DNA from: Dama dama
Lineage: Eukaryota; Chordata; Mammalia; Artiodactyla; Cervidae
Direction: 5' to 3'
DNA length: 64,000 bases
Assembly: GCF_033118175.1 (NCBI RefSeq)
Contig: NC_083710.1
Location: 38,285,501 to 38,349,500, forward strand
The translations under genes were made by a program, and so were the position numbers. Within the stretch, counting starts at the first letter, position 1. Each line of letters opens with the position of its first letter. A model generated the notes under the pieces. That model was given only the letters and a program-made list of their open reading frames with translations, had not been told where the DNA came from and did no database searches. Below, in pieces: positions 43,616 to 56,485 of this stretch.

Positions 43616-44004
43616 TGGGACACTACATCAACGCAAGGCAGCTAGAGTGGAAATGAGTCCTGGGATTGATGGAAAGGAATCTTGCTATTTAAGAAAGTAA
43701 GTAAACGTGCCTGACTTGGCCAAGTATTTGTTTGGAGGCCAATAGGAGGGTGAACCAGGAGAGACAAGTCCACTGGGCCTCTGCCTCCGAGTCCTGTGGG
43801 GGTGAGGGGGCGCTCCCAGGGCACAGGGGGCCAGGGAGGAGGGAAGAATGAAATCACCACCTGGAAAAGCAAAGGCAAGACCTCCACTCCTGAAGACTGT
43901 TCCTTGGAGGCGCCTCCAGGCTACAGAGAGTCAGCCGGCTAGTAATCTCCCGGCCGAGGGAAACCAGAACAAACCGAAGACACTAAGGCAAATCCCATTT
44001 CCTG
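43616..44004. other. No feature recognised
   Basis: Unassigned, moderately GC-rich. Confidence 0.45.
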
Positions 44005-44110
44005 TTTTTCTTGGCTGCTGTGGGACCTTGGCTGAGGGACTTGACCTCTCTGAGCCTCAGCTTTCTCGTCTGCAAGGAGAAGAGATCACCCACCCTGCAA
44101 GACAGGCCTG
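44005..44110 (+). mobile_element. MIR SINE remnant
   Basis: GCTGCTGTGGGACCTTGGCT, GGGACTTGACCTCTCTGAGC and CTCAGCTTTCTCGTCTGCAA match the MIR core in sense. Confidence 0.7.
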
Positions 44111-47100
44111 AAAAGTGGACAGAGGTGCTTGCAAGGTGCCCGGGGTCACGGCAGCAAGGACTCAAGAGAAAACTAGAGCAGAGCCACCAAGGCCACTCCC
44201 TAAATGTCAGCCCTCGTCCCCTCCCATCTTGACCTGTTTATACTACAGCCCGTCTTCAGGGAGGCTGCTTGGAGAAGGGTTCTCATCCAGTGACTCAGGG
44301 TTTGCACTTTAGCGGCTAAGTTTAGTCACTATTCTTGTTGCCATGAAATCTTGCTCCATTAGAATCATCTTCCCCATGTACCACATGCCTCTCTGGTCCT
44401 GCTTCTTTCACCCAGCATGAAACTACTCTTCAATGTCGTGCCACCCCAATCTGGTATGTTGTTCCTGGTTTCACTGATTTGAAAAATTATCCTAAAACCT
44501 TGAAAATTACATCACCCATCCCCACATCTAACAGCACACCACGTACTCTGCATCGCCAGCGAATACACAGCTGGCTGTTCTAAATATTTGGTTATACTTT
44601 CTCATTGAAGAGCCTAGTATAAGTTCCTGGAAGCCGCAGATAAGTCTGTGCACATTCTTTGGTTTCACGGACTAAATGAGGAGCCAGTTTTTACAGAGCT
44701 GAGTGTGTATTTTGCCAACAGATTTGACATTGAGGTCTTGTTGGTTTCCCAGTAACACCAGACCTAATTTCCACAGGATCTTTCCTTCTTGTGCCTGTTT
44801 TTCTGTAAAGATGCTGTTTACAATGGTCCTGAGCACCCAGACCCACAAACCACAGGAAAAGTCACTGACTCCTGCCAGTGTCATCACAGCCTGTTTGGCC
44901 AGAGTCCCCATCGCAGGTCCATATTGGCTAACATGCAACCCCTCCTTCACCTGGTCTTTCCGGACACACTCCAACACAAGACATCTTTGCCAAAGTAAAC
45001 GGCCATTTCCACAAAATGTTAACTAAATCTGAATTGGACAACACTCGCTTTTCAAGATAGTTTTAAAATCTCATTCTTCGTGATCAGAAGTTCTCAGGAG
45101 ATTGATCATTCCTAAGCAAGCAAATGATAATTACTTAATAATGCCCGCTACTGCTTTGGCTGGAGGTGGTAGCCTGCTGGGGCTCAGTTTGCACAACTAC
45201 TGAATCACTTAGCTTGTCAGGTGAAAGCAGATTGGCCCCGGGTTCTCTGGACAAGACTTTGGGAATAAATCAGGGCGTGAGACAAGCTGTGGTCCCTGAA
45301 ACCCTGAGGGGGGTGAAGGAAGTGCCTGCAGACACACCATGTTCTCACCTCGCCCAGCATTTAAACAGCCTTTGTGTTTCCTGCTTTGATAAGGACTGAC
45401 TTCAACACAAGGTGGATGTTTTCCAATGAGTCATTGATGACAAAAATAGAGCTTTAAAAATGGAAACCTCGACACAATCTCAGCCCTATACACCCCGGCA
45501 ATGTCACTCCCTGTTTCAACATAGAACTTCTCCTGGGCTGGCGATGACAACAGCATCTTTTCACACCCAAAGGCCAACGATGGCTACTGATCTCGGTCAC
45601 CTACCTCTCATCCATCCTCCTGTTTGAGGTGGACCTCTGCCCACATTCTCTGACTCGTTCTCCTTTTAATTAATAGACTTCCGAGTGACCACAGCGGCCT
45701 CGCGGGACACGCCAAACGCTAAACAGATGACAGGCTGGCAGGGAGCAATCCGCCAACACAAGCGCCTTAATGCAAGCCACACAGGCCACGAAACAAAGGC
45801 ATGGGGGGCCGGCCGCGGGGCTGAGTAGGGGTCTGTTTCAAGTTATACAAGGCCCCAGTGTGCAGAAAGCAACATTCATAAAAGTGAAAGTCGCGGTTCT
45901 GATTTATCGCCACCTGTTAGCGTGAGCCTGACCTGCTCAATGGGGCGGCCAGACTAGCTGTAAGAGAGGAATGCACCGTCCAGGGGCAGGGACGGGGCAG
46001 AGCTGGAGGGAGCAGGTACCCGTTCAGAGTGTCACTGGGTAGGGGTGCAGGAGGGGGCCCTGAACCCACCGCACTTTCATCTGGCCCAGTTTGTGGACAA
46101 AACCCATCTCCTAGGGTGGCGGGAGGGGCTGGGTTGTTCATTAGAACCTGGCCGGAGGGCGGCTCAGACCTGTGGAGGACAGCTGTCTAATTGGATTTGC
46201 TCGTGTGTCCTGTCCCGGAGTTTACAATGGGCATGGGCTCCCCGGCCTTTCTAATTAGATTGTTAAACATAATAGCCGAATGGCACAGCAGTGAAGAATT
46301 TGCCCTTCCCTTTGTGAACGCAAACTCAGGCTCAGAAAAGATTCAGGGTTTTTCCAGCCCATTTCCCCCATCATTGTATCTGATGGTAATGAGACCAAGT
46401 TTATTTCTTTTTGAAACCTCCCCCAGGAGCACAGGCCAGGTTGAAGTTCAAGCGAGATGTCAAAACACACACATGCAATACAGTAGCAACTTCTGCTTCC
46501 CTCTGGCCCTGCTTCCCCTAATTGGTGCCTTGTGGGCAGTCGCTGCCCCGAGGCAGAGAGCGGAGTGGGACTGGAAATGGAATTTCCCTGTTGCCCCTCA
46601 AGGTGGACTCCAGACTGACCAGGGCTGAGAAAAACTGCAGGATGGGGCAGGAAATCAGCCGCCGGCCGAGGCTCTGTGTCCATTTCCCAAGGCTCATGGG
46701 AACCAGTGGAAGTAGAGGGAACCCGGTTGACAAAGGAGAACCTATGGAGCCCGGAGCCTCATCTCCATCCCCTGGGGAACCCTGTGGTCCTGAAGCCATA
46801 AGGCCATGTCTGTCCACATCCGAGTAGCATCTTCACATGAAGACCTGTGGCCTCCAAGACTATGCTCTGAGGCTGGCACTCTGGCTGCTGGGCACCCCAC
46901 AGGGCACTGGCTACCTGGGGCCTGTTTACCAGGGCCAGGCACCACTCAGGTTTGCTCACGGTCCCGCACTCAAGTTTCTATTTCCTTACTGTAAAAAGAA
47001 CATGCTTTCTTTCCACCATGTGGTCCACGCTTCTTCAAGGGGGAAGCACCCCCACGTGGCCTCCACCGCTTTTGCCACCTTCAGAGACGTGACACCACGG

Positions 47101-49189
47101 GATGTCAGGGCCTCAGATACTCGCTGTCTGTCCATCTCCATGAGCAGGACACGGTCTCCCCCTCTCTTTCGTGGTGGCCACTGCAACACTGCACCCCCAG
47201 GGTCCCACGGCCCCAGAGATGCAGTCTCCACAGCAAGAAAGAGCATTTTCTTCTAAAGTGTTCAGGAGAGCAAGGGACGACCCCACACACAAAAGCATAG
47301 ATTATAATCACAGCTCATTCCTTCCATTTTTATTCTCTTTTGACAGCATACTAGACTTAAGCCCACCTGATTTTCAGGAACATCAATAATAAAAGCAAGC
47401 ACGCTTTAAAAAGCACCTCCTATTTAAAAAAAAGAAAGAGAAGAGTAAGCAATGGCCCACCTGGCTGAAGCCTCTGAACCGTCCCTCGTCCCTTCCCCCG
47501 CCCCTTGCTAATGGCTGGCCCCACCCTCTTGTCCAGACCTCGGGTGCTCTCAAGAGATGCAGCAGGGACTCCACCAGCTCCGTTTATGGCCCTTTCTCAG
47601 CCCTGAGTTCCAGCTCTCTGTCTGAGTGTGTGGCTCCCTCACCGACACACTCCCTGCTCCGAGCAGGCTACAGACCCACCTGGCATGTCCTGCCAGGGCG
47701 GCCCATGCCTGTTTCCATTCCAGATGCTCTCTGGGTAGTTGTGAGACACCCAGACAGAGCCTTTTCACCGGGTCCAGTCACGTTACACTCCTGGTTTACC
47801 TACTGCAGCCCAAGGACACTGAGGGCTCACTCCTGCTTCTACTCACAGTCTCTGTACCTCTGTCACCTTCAGACTTTGTGCAGTGACACCCCCCTAACTC
47901 CTCCTTGTAGCGATTCCTAGAAATGCTCCTTCTGGGGGTCCATGGAGCTGCTTTAGAGTGTGCCTTAAAACCCTCCTCTCTGAAGGGTTGCTTGGACATG
48001 GTTTCTGACTCTCCAGAGACGGACACTTGAGGCAGGAACATGAAAGAAGGGTTTCCTGAGAGTGCCCACAGACCCAAGGTCTCCCTGTGTTTCCATCCAT
48101 CTTATTCAGATGGAGGGGGTGATGGGACGGGGTGGGCCTGGACCCACACACCCAGTTCTACGATGTGCCCACCCAGAACAAACGATCCCCAGGAAGTACG
48201 TTCTTTTAAAGTGATGAGATGGAGAAACATGTTTGGAACTGTTTCAAGGAGTCCAAATGATCTCTTCCTTACAAATTTTGGAAAATTGAACCATAAAATG
48301 CACTCAGACCCTGACCCCTACTCTTAACCTTTGAATAAAAGAACCATGTGCCTGAAACCAAGACATGGGTGCAGAAGTACAGCCGTGCGGGTAAGGCAAA
48401 CCCAAATACCGGCTTTGTTTTGAAATGAGAGCCCCATCTTGGTTCTGATGCCCCGTGGTGTTTCTCATTCCAGCCTTCACACCATGCATATGGGCGAATT
48501 AAGTCGGCATTCGTGGAAGCGGTTTAGAAAGGTCTTGAAACTGAGAAGTGGATTATGTCAAGGACTAAAATTACTTGAGAACTGTTTGATCATAGAGATT
48601 TTGGAGTATGATCAATTTGACACATGTGTCCATAATGATATGAATATGTGTGCGTTCTGTATTTCTGAGATAACACAAAAGTTGTGGGCAGAAAGAACTT
48701 GGTCCAGATGCTTCACAGGATCTTTTATTTAGTTTAGAACAGGTGTTGCAAATAGAGTCTCAAATATTACTAGAAATGTTCTAGCACACTTGCATTCCTG
48801 GCGAGCCTTTAGTTCTCTTCTAAAAGCTTATTGACAGCTGACTTTGCTCCTTGAATTTCTAAGAAAATAGCTTTCCATCTATGCATGAATGTATTAGTCT
48901 TGATTTTTAACTGTAAGTATCAGGTAATGTGACTCAATGTGACAGATGGACACTGGGATACAGGACTTACCGAAGAAGGAAAAAAGGCACAAAAGCCTTT
49001 CCTTAGCCTTATCCCCCTTTCTTTGTCTATTTCTCAAATGAAGTCCAGAAAAAATTCTCCTGAAATTAAAAATGTCCTGGGATGAAGCTGATTTCTAATG
49101 ATTCAAAATTGTATTTCTCTCTATCGCATTTCATTTCATCTCAAAAGTAAGTGTGAAAGAAAAACCAGGGGACATGATATTGATAGAGA
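44111..49189. other. 5-kb stretch without recognised gene or clear repeat
   Basis: Many overlapping GC-rich frames, none convincing. 44380-44480 has weak antisense L1-like text. 45640-45920 and 46180-46330 (ATTTATCGCCACCTGTTAGC, TTTCTAATTAGATTGTTAAA) look like possible conserved noncoding DNA by composition. Of the long spans in this window it has the fewest repeats I can recognise. Confidence 0.35.
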
Positions 49190-50478
49190 ATAGACACAAC
49201 CCAACCTCCAGACTCACCATAAAGCAACAATAACCAAGATGGATGGTGTTAGTGAAAGAAAAGACAAATAGATCAACAGAACAGAATAGAGAGCCCAGAA
49301 ACAGACCCATGCAAATATAGTCAGCTGATCTTTGACAAAGAAACAAAGGCTATTTAGCGGAGCAAAGGTTGTCTTTTCAACAAATGTGCTCAAACTATTA
49401 GACATTCACAGGCAAAAAAAGTGAATCTAGATATAGGCCTTATACCTTCACCAAAACTAACTCAAAGTGATCCAGAGGCCTAAATGTAAAATGCAAAATG
49501 ATAGACTTCCTGAAAGATAATATAGGAGAAAACCTAGACAACCTATAGAAGATTTAAGTGATAAGCTGGACTTCACTAAAAATTTAAGAACTTCTGCTCC
49601 ATGAAAAACTGTGTCAAGAAAAGGAGAAGAAAAGCCACAGACTGGGAGAAAAAATTTGCCAGTGACATCTGATAAAGAACTGTTATCCAAAATAGACAAA
49701 GAACTCTTAAAACTTCATAAGAAAACAAGCAGCCTAACTAAAAAATGGGTCAACAGTTCATGTAAACTCAACATTTTTATCACAAGATCCAGCCGTCAAT
49801 CTCCTTGGTATTTACCCCAAGGAGTTGAAAACTTCCATCCACATAAGAGCCTGCATGGATGTTTACAGGATATTCAGTCATAATTGCCAAAACTTGGGAG
49901 CAAACAACGCCTCCTTCAGAGGGTGATGGGTAAATAAAATGAGGTCCATTTGGATGATGGAATATCATTCAGCACTAATAAGAAAAGAGCTATCAAGTCA
50001 TGAAAATATATAGAGGAAACTTGAAGGCATATTTCTGTGTGAAAGAAGCCAATGTGGAAAGTCTACGTATTTTATGATTCCAACTCTATGACATTAGAGA
50101 AAAGGCAAAACTATGGAGACAGTAAAGAGCTCAGGGTTGCCGGAAGTGAATAGGGAGGGAGCGATGAGATGAGCACAGAGAGCACAGGGGATTCTTAGGG
50201 CAGTGACTGCTCTGTATGATGCTATATTGTTGGATCCTTGTCATTATACACTTGTCTAAACCCACAGCATGGACAATACTAGGAGAGAAGCCCAATGTAA
50301 ACTGTGCATTTTGAGTAATGATAAGGTACATCGATCATAACAAATGGACCATCTCATGGGGAATGTCCATAATGGGGATGCAGGGCAAGCTGGTAGGATC
50401 CCCTGTGGGAATCCTGGACCTCTCTTCAATTTCGCTGTGTACCTAAAGCTGTTCTTAAATATATATATATATATATAT
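49190..50478 (+). mobile_element. Older L1, ORF2 C-terminal part and 3'UTR
   Basis: Sense and heavily mutated: ACAGAATAGAGAGCCCAGAA, TCAGCTGATCTTTGACAAAG, CCACAGACTGGGAGAAAAAA, AAAATGGGTCAACAGTTCAT, GGAATATCATTCAGCACTAA, then a 3'UTR that ends in an (AT)n and T-rich tract. The terminal region differs from the ruminant L1 3' ends above, so it is an older mammalian subfamily. Confidence 0.85.
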
Positions 50479-50490
50479 ATTTTTTTTTTA
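50460..50490 (+). repeat. (AT)n tract followed by T run
   Basis: Ten AT repeats, then about nine T at the L1 3' edge. Confidence 0.9.
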
Positions 50491-50629
50491 ATTAGGGGCT
50501 AAAATCCCAAGAACCAGTCTTTCAGAAAATATAAGCAATTAGAACATTTAGACTTGAGCTAGACTAATGGAAACGTTCTCAGACTGTGTGAATTGCTTGA
50601 TCCACTCATTTATAGCTAGAAAGCACTAC

Positions 50630-50832
50630 TGTGTGTCTGACTCAGTCGTCTCTGACTCTGTGACCCCATGGAATGCATCCCGCCAAGCTCCTCTGTCCAT
50701 GGGATTTCCCAAACAAGAATACTGGAGTGGGTTGTCATTTCCTTCTCCAGAGGATCTTCCCAATTCAGGGATCAGACCCAGGTCTCCCACAAGGCAGGCA
50801 GATTCTTTACCGTCTGAGCCACCAGAGAAGCT
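50630..50832 (-). mobile_element. Bov-tA SINE
   Basis: Antisense: CTGACTCAGTCGTCTCTGAC tail, AAGAATACTGGAGTGGGTTG body, GAGCCACCAGAGAAGCT head end. Confidence 0.94.
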
Positions 50833-51445
50833 GATAAAGTGCTGTTATGGAAAAAAAAAAAGTAACCTCAATTTCCCCATAAGGCAAAGGCTCTTATTAC
50901 CAAGAACAGGGCATCAGAAATCCAGAGAAGATCCACCGTGTGCAGGTGAACACGGAGACCACAGAAGTGCAGGGAGCAGTGAGAATCCTGCCAGCCCTGG
51001 CCATCCCAACCCCCAGGGTGCTAGTGTCCCCTCTTAGTGGCGTGGATGCCACAGGACACTGACCCCCAGTCCAGAGCCATCTCCTTATGCAGCCAAACCA
51101 ACAGGCAGGACTTCCCTTTGTTTTCTTATATAGAAGACAAGGGCGCTGGCAGACACACCTCTGCGGAGACCTCGCTGGACCTCATGGCCCCGGCTCCAGC
51201 CTGGAAAAGATACTTGGGATTCAGATGTGGGCAACAGAAACAGATACAGACATGGAAGCCAGGGGCGGCCTTGAGAGCCATCAGGAGCTCATCTGAAGCC
51301 AAATGAAAGCAAGCCCACCGTGAACTGGGACACCGTCCTGTCCCCACGATGGTGTCCTCCACCGTGCCCTGTTGTCTTTGTCCTGGTCTCCTGCAGGCTT
51401 CGCACTGCTTCCCATAGTACAAAACGGACACATTTTCCATGCATT
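50833..51445. other. No gene seen
   Basis: Unassigned. Contains A11 near 50851. Frames at 51037-51440 have no domain. Confidence 0.45.
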
Positions 51446-51730
51446 ACTGGGGTCAGCAAACCACAGCCCGTAAGCTAAGAACAGTCTTTACACTTTTAAA
51501 GGGTTGGAAAGCAATCAAAAGAAGGCTAATATCGTGTGACATGGAAGATCACAAGAAATTCAAATTTTAGGTTTATTGGAACACGGCATGCCCACATGTT
51601 TATGTAGTGTCTGCATCTGCTTTTGTGTTCCGAGAGTGGAGTGAGCTGTTGTGATAGAGACCCGCAAAGCCCACAAAGCCTGAAATATTTATTACCTGGC
51701 CCTTGACAGAAAAAGTTTGGCAACCCCACA
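51446..51730 (+). mobile_element. hAT-type MITE (MER1-like non-autonomous DNA transposon)
   Basis: Left end TGGGGTCAGCAAACCACAGC. Right end GAAAAAGTTTGGCAACCCCA, which is the complement of the left end with few mismatches, so terminal inverted repeats are visible. Internal landmarks: TTTAGGTTTATTGGAACACG, GTAGTGTCTGCATCTGCTTT, TATTTATTACCTGGCCCTTG. It carries no transposase. The subfamily cannot be fixed by eye. Confidence 0.75.
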
Positions 51731-52189
51731 CGTGTGCAGTTGCCCATCCAAGGGCGTGGATTCCAGCACGGCCTCCATCACGAGACGCAGGGCGGGGCTG
51801 CCCTGGCACAGGCAGACCTCATCAGAGGCGCTCAGCGCCGAGGACACAGGTAATCGATGCAACACAGGGGCCACTTGTCACCCCTGGAAACATTCCTGTT
51901 CAGAAACTGCAGTCACTCAGAAGCTGAGATAAATAATGTTCAGGCAAATCAATGTGATAAATCATGAAGGAAAGTGGGTGTCCTAGAGGAAGCAGTGCAT
52001 TCACAGCAAAACACTCTTGAGCGTCTGGGTCAGCTACAGAACAAAACCGCTCAGATTCAGGTTGTGAATCTTCATATGAACAGAGCTTTGCCACAATTAG
52101 GAAAACTGGCATATCGTCTTCTGAATCTCCAGCAGGGAGGCCTCGGTATTTCCATGTATGCCATTAGCTCAGTCCTCCAAGGCAAACAA
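51731..52189. other. No feature recognised
   Basis: Unassigned. Confidence 0.5.
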
Positions 52190-52350
52190 TTTTCTATTCA
52201 CTCAGTCACGAGATTGCTCATTTTCTCATTCACTCATTTAGTCATTCACCCCAGAAATACTTTCGAAGTATGGGTGGTAAATAGATGACATAGTAAGGGC
52301 CCTGCCAACAAGCAGCTTAGAGTCAAGTATAAGAAACAGATATAAGAAAT
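52190..52350 (-). mobile_element. L2-like remnant
   Basis: CATTCACTCATTTAGTCATT, CAGAAATACTTTCGAAGTAT and GGGCCCTGCCAACAAGCAGC resemble the complement of an L2 3' end. Low certainty. Confidence 0.45.
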
Positions 52351-52519
52351 GAATATTTAAATGCAGACATTCCTAAGTAGAAAAGATGAGCACCTTTAAA
52401 ACACCAGAATCCACATCTTGTTTTTTAACAGTAAGATACAGTCTTGTCAGGCTTCAGAGGACTTGGATGGGAGGGGGTCAGAGCTCACAGGAAGTGGGGG
52501 ACAGGGAGGGGCCAGAATG

Positions 52520-52612
52520 CTTCCTCCCTCCCCTCCCCTCCCCATTCCCTCCCTATCCTTCCCGTTTCCTCCCCACTCCTCCCCTCCTATCCCACCCCAG
52601 CCCCTCTCCACA
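52520..52612 (+). repeat. Polypyrimidine tract (C/T-rich)
   Basis: About 93 bases that are almost all C or T, including TCCCTCCCCTCCCCTCCCC. It could form H-DNA or a triplex; that is inference. It makes false PSP-rich frames. Confidence 0.85.
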
Positions 52613-53042
52613 CAGAGCACAGGAAGTCAGCGTTTTTTCACCTTAGCTGTTCTCAGCATTCAGAACACACCGTCTAAACCCGGCCTCAGGAGAAAAGTCT
52701 TGTTGGATCTTTATTCCTGGTATGTGGTTAAACATGTTTTCATGTTGTCAAAGATTAAATAATTAGGAGAACATGGTCAACATCAAAAGGCGGCCCCGTG
52801 TCACAAGCAATTAGGAGCCTGTCACGGCCCTGACAAGCTGGCGTTCCCCTGGGTGGGGTACCTAGTCCACCAGCCATGTGGGCTCAATATGACGCCGGGT
52901 CTGAGTACTTCAGACTTGTCGTTCCAATCTCATTAAGACGGCTGCAGTCCAATAAGTGCAAAAATAGCAGGCAAAATAGGTACTAAGTCGAGGGCAAATT
53001 AACAGGCAAATTAAGAAACAGAGTGAGTCACCAGCTTGTATG
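52613..53042. other. No feature recognised
   Basis: Unassigned. GGCAAAATAGG and GGCAAATTAA blocks near 52970-53020 hint at a short decayed repeat. Confidence 0.4.
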
Positions 53043-53257
53043 TGTGTGTGTTAGTTGCTCAGTCTTCGTCCGGCTCTTTGCAACCCCATGGACTGTATAG
53101 CCCACCAGGCTCCTCTGTCCATGGGACTTCCCAGGCAAGAATACTGGAGAGGGTTGCCATTCCCTTCTCCAGGGGCTCTTCCTGACTCAGGGATAGAACC
53201 CAGGTCTCTTGCATTGCAGGCAGATTCTTCACCTTCTGAGCCACCAGGGAAGCCCTG
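53043..53257 (-). mobile_element. Bov-tA SINE
   Basis: Antisense, near full length: GTTAGTTGCTCAGTCTTCGT tail, AAGAATACTGGAGAGGGTTG body, GAGCCACCAGGGAAGCCC head end. Confidence 0.95.
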
Positions 53258-55081
53258 TTGTCTGATTTCACGGATTGGAATATCAAAGTGAACTAGAACA
53301 GTCTCAACTGAGAATTCCTCCTAACTGATATGCTTATGAAAGCTAAATTGAGTGATATAAGAAGTCTCAAATTAAACTTGTAAAACTGGCCTGATTCTCA
53401 AGTTAGTAAGACTTAAGTCAAGAAAAGCCCCTCTGACCCTCCCGTGTAGGGTGTCCCTCGGAGGTCTGACCTGGCCTCACAAACTTCTGAGCCCCAAGTC
53501 TTGGAAAGACTGTTTCTTGCAGGAGCCCAGGGGCCGGGCCAGGCCGGGGCCGTGAGGTGGACAGGCATGGCTGTGGGCAGTCTTGGACACCCTTGGCGGT
53601 CTTGGACACCCTGGACTTGGGAAGTCAGCATTTCATGGCTATTTTACTGTCACTTCTCACACAAATCTTCCATTAATACCAAAGCCCGATTGGTTAGTTC
53701 AGGACATTTCTGTGTCGGCCCTGGGCCTGGCATATGGGGAGCCAGCACCCCATCTCTCCTCTGTGGTTTTCAGGGCCCAGTCTTTGGTCCGGGGTCCTGT
53801 CACCCTCTGGCATCCTCCTGGCAGACACAGGCCTCTCTCATCGGGGTGGGTCACCTCCTCCTCCAGCACCATCATGTCCCAGGCCCTTGAGGACCAGCGC
53901 TCACCCGCCCACCCAGGCGCCATGCCAGACCCCCGGTATTTGCAGGCCCTGACCACAGGGAGTCTCCCCCAAGACAGCTGCCCCCTGCCACCCTCACCTG
54001 CCTCTGGGCACCCCCTACGTCCTTGGTACCTGGGGCATCCAGCCTGGCAGACCCCCACCCAGCCCTGTAGGACAGGCCTCTGCCCAGCGTCTCCGTCCCC
54101 CATGTGCTTGTCCTACTGTGACCGTGCCGAGCCCTGGGGTCCAGCCCCTGGTTGAGCACAACCTGTCCTCCCCAGAGCGTGCAACCATGCAAACACCCAA
54201 AAAGGGCCTCATGACCCCCAGCTGCAGACCCGCTCCCCTCGGCCCTCGACTTGACCGCTGGGGGGTCCCCTGGGGTCCAGGCCTCATGCTTGCGGTTTTA
54301 CCTGACTGTACTGCACGCCTGCAAGTCCACACAGACGGCACACCTTCACATCTCAGTCTCCAGCCCTCCTTGGATGGAGATGTCCGAGAAGCGGCTTGAG
54401 GTGACCACAGACTCCAATGAGTCAACAGTGCCTGTAACCACCTAAGAGGCTCAGGCCTCTTAGGAGGAAACCTGTGTGCCTGGGGTCCAGACGAAGGGAG
54501 GGCAGGTGTCCATCTGCACCACCTCACAGCACCGCCTGGGCTCAGGGAAAATCAGCAGAAAGTCTGACCAACTGCAGTCAGTCGGGGAGGAGTAGTTCTA
54601 ACAGTGAGGGGCTCGAAGCAACGCCGTCTGGTGAGTGACTGAGGGACGGGGGCTGTTTGCCAGGGAAGATGACAAGGAAGGGGCAGCTGGTGGAGAAGCT
54701 GCCGATCGGCGGGAACTACGCCTGTCACCCGGAGATCACCAGGAGCTGGTCCCACCCCCAGTGCTTCTCTTCCGCCCCACACATCCTGCTTCTTCCGTCA
54801 TCTTCTCTCTGACAAGGGAGCTGCCCCAAGGGGAGTCCGGGCCTGGGAAGGCGTGGGTCTCCCCTGAGCAGTGGGGCCCCACAGGCAGGGTGAGCTGCCC
54901 TCGGAACCAGTTGCTACAAGAATGCCCACTCAAGTCATGTGGGATAGGGCAGGAAAGCCTTTCATCTGTCCTCAAGCAGAGCCGACGCCCCCAGCGATGA
55001 CCTTCTCAAATGGCCTAAAACACACTCTCCTCACCGAAAAACTAGAGAAAGCAGAAGAGGAGGCTGAATCAGTACCGCCTG
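53258..55081. other. GC-rich unique stretch, no gene supported
   Basis: Frames up to 190 codons (53583-54155 plus) overlap frames of 134 and 170 codons on the other strand, the pattern of GC-rich noncoding DNA. A short tandem CTTGGACACCCTTGG / CTTGGACACCCTGG pair sits at 53582-53612. Confidence 0.4.
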
Positions 55082-55205
55082 TGGGGGCTTCCCCGGCCAC
55101 TGAGTGGTTAAGACTTGGCCTTCCAAAGCAGGAGGTGTGGGTTTGATCCCTGGTCCAGGAGCTAAAATCCCACATGTTACAGAGCAGTCAAAAGATTTTT
55201 TAAAA
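55082..55205 (+). mobile_element. CHR-type tRNA-derived SINE
   Basis: GGGGCTTCCCCGGCCACTGA, GTGGTTAAGACTTGGCCTTC, GGGTTTGATCCCTGGTCCAG and GCTAAAATCCCACATG, then an A/T-rich tail. Same family as the copy at 2032. Confidence 0.88.
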
Positions 55206-56031
55206 AACAAAACACAGACTAAACCTTGTAGGTGACTTTCCTCACAGCTGGCTTACCACAAACCAGTCCTGGTGACTTCTGAGCCTCACAAGGCTCTTCT
55301 GAACCTGCCTGTGTCGACATGCAAGTGTGTTCCTGCAACACAGGGGTTCCTGGAGAAGGCAGTGGGGAGGCCCTCAGCCCAAGCGGAACCAGAGCTCTTC
55401 TGATGGAGGCTGTATGGTGCACGGCTGTGCGGGCCTCGCCAGGAGGGGCCCAGACCCCGGCCTCTCCCCCACCACCTGGCGCGCCCTCCGCCTTTAGCAG
55501 GTGACCGTCAGTAACCAGGCAGCTGTCTTCCCAGGAATCCAAACCCTTAGACTTGGGTCGGGTCTGGGGGTGAGGGGTGGGAGGTTACACCAACAGGAGA
55601 GGAGGGCTGCCTTCGAGAAGGCCATGTGGGAGGCCCAGGAAGGCGGCCCAGGTGTGTCTGGAGAAGGCCCTGCCCTGCTGTGTCCTGCAACACCTCCTCC
55701 CACCTGGCCCAGAGCCGTGGTGTGTTGAGAGAGAAGAGGGATCCCCAATACCTCTGCCAGCGCTGCTCCCACCCAGACCCTTCTACAGGGGGATGGACGG
55801 GACTCAAAGATCAGCATGGTGAGGCTGGACTCAGGTACCCGGGACTCGCAGCCCCCTGAAGACTCCCTGAGAAAGATCCCGGCACAGAGCCTCATCTGAG
55901 TCTCCACCAAAACACAGACTCACAGCATCCTTGTGGCACCAAAGAAGTCAGATGAGAGACAAAGTCTGGGACAGTCAGAGGCTCGGCCCTGGAACTTCTC
56001 TTTCTGGCTTGGATGGCCCACCCCCAGCACT
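55206..56031. other. No gene seen
   Basis: GC-rich. Overlapping frames on both strands up to 138 codons, none with a domain. Confidence 0.4.
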
Positions 56032-56054
56032 GCCCCCCCCCCCCCCCCACCCCA
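56032..56054 (+). repeat. Poly(C) tract
   Basis: Seventeen C broken only by one A near 56050. Likely unstable and a sequencing hazard. Confidence 0.9.
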
Positions 56055-56455
56055 GGGAATGTTCCCGGGACTCGCCCAGGGCCCTGCTTTCAACAGGGCT
56101 TCTGACATTTGTTCAAACAATGGAAACAACCCCTCCCCATAATTAAAATCTCCCATCCCTAAAGTTAACCCCAGGAAATTAGAACACCAGTAATTGTAGG
56201 AGGCCATACAACCTCGCAATTTGCCATGGAGTCATTTACGGAAATCACCGAGGTGAGGTCTGCCCCGGGTATTTCCTCACTGCTGCTTGTCCTGTAACTT
56301 GAGCTGGCAGATGGGTCATCACACCCAATGGCCCTCAGTCTCCTGGGTATTAAATCTGCCCCAGTGAGTAGATAACAACAGGACTGTTTGCAGAGAGGAG
56401 CAGGGACAGGAGGCCTTTCTTCATCTAAGCAAGGTAGACAGACATGCACAAGCGC
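56055..56455. other. No feature recognised
   Basis: Unassigned. Confidence 0.5.
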
Positions 56456-56485
56456 ACGTGTGTATGTGTGTGTGTGTGCGCGCAT
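56456..56485 (+). repeat. (TG)n microsatellite, interrupted
   Basis: GTGTGTATGTGTGTGTGTGT followed by GCGCGCATG. Confidence 0.85.

Noticed and set aside
52520..52677. Proline/serine-rich protein frames
   Set aside because: They come from the polypyrimidine tract.
53583..54155. 190-codon plus-strand frame in GC-rich DNA
   Set aside because: Long frames occur on both strands over the same bases, as in GC-rich noncoding DNA. No domain was recognised.
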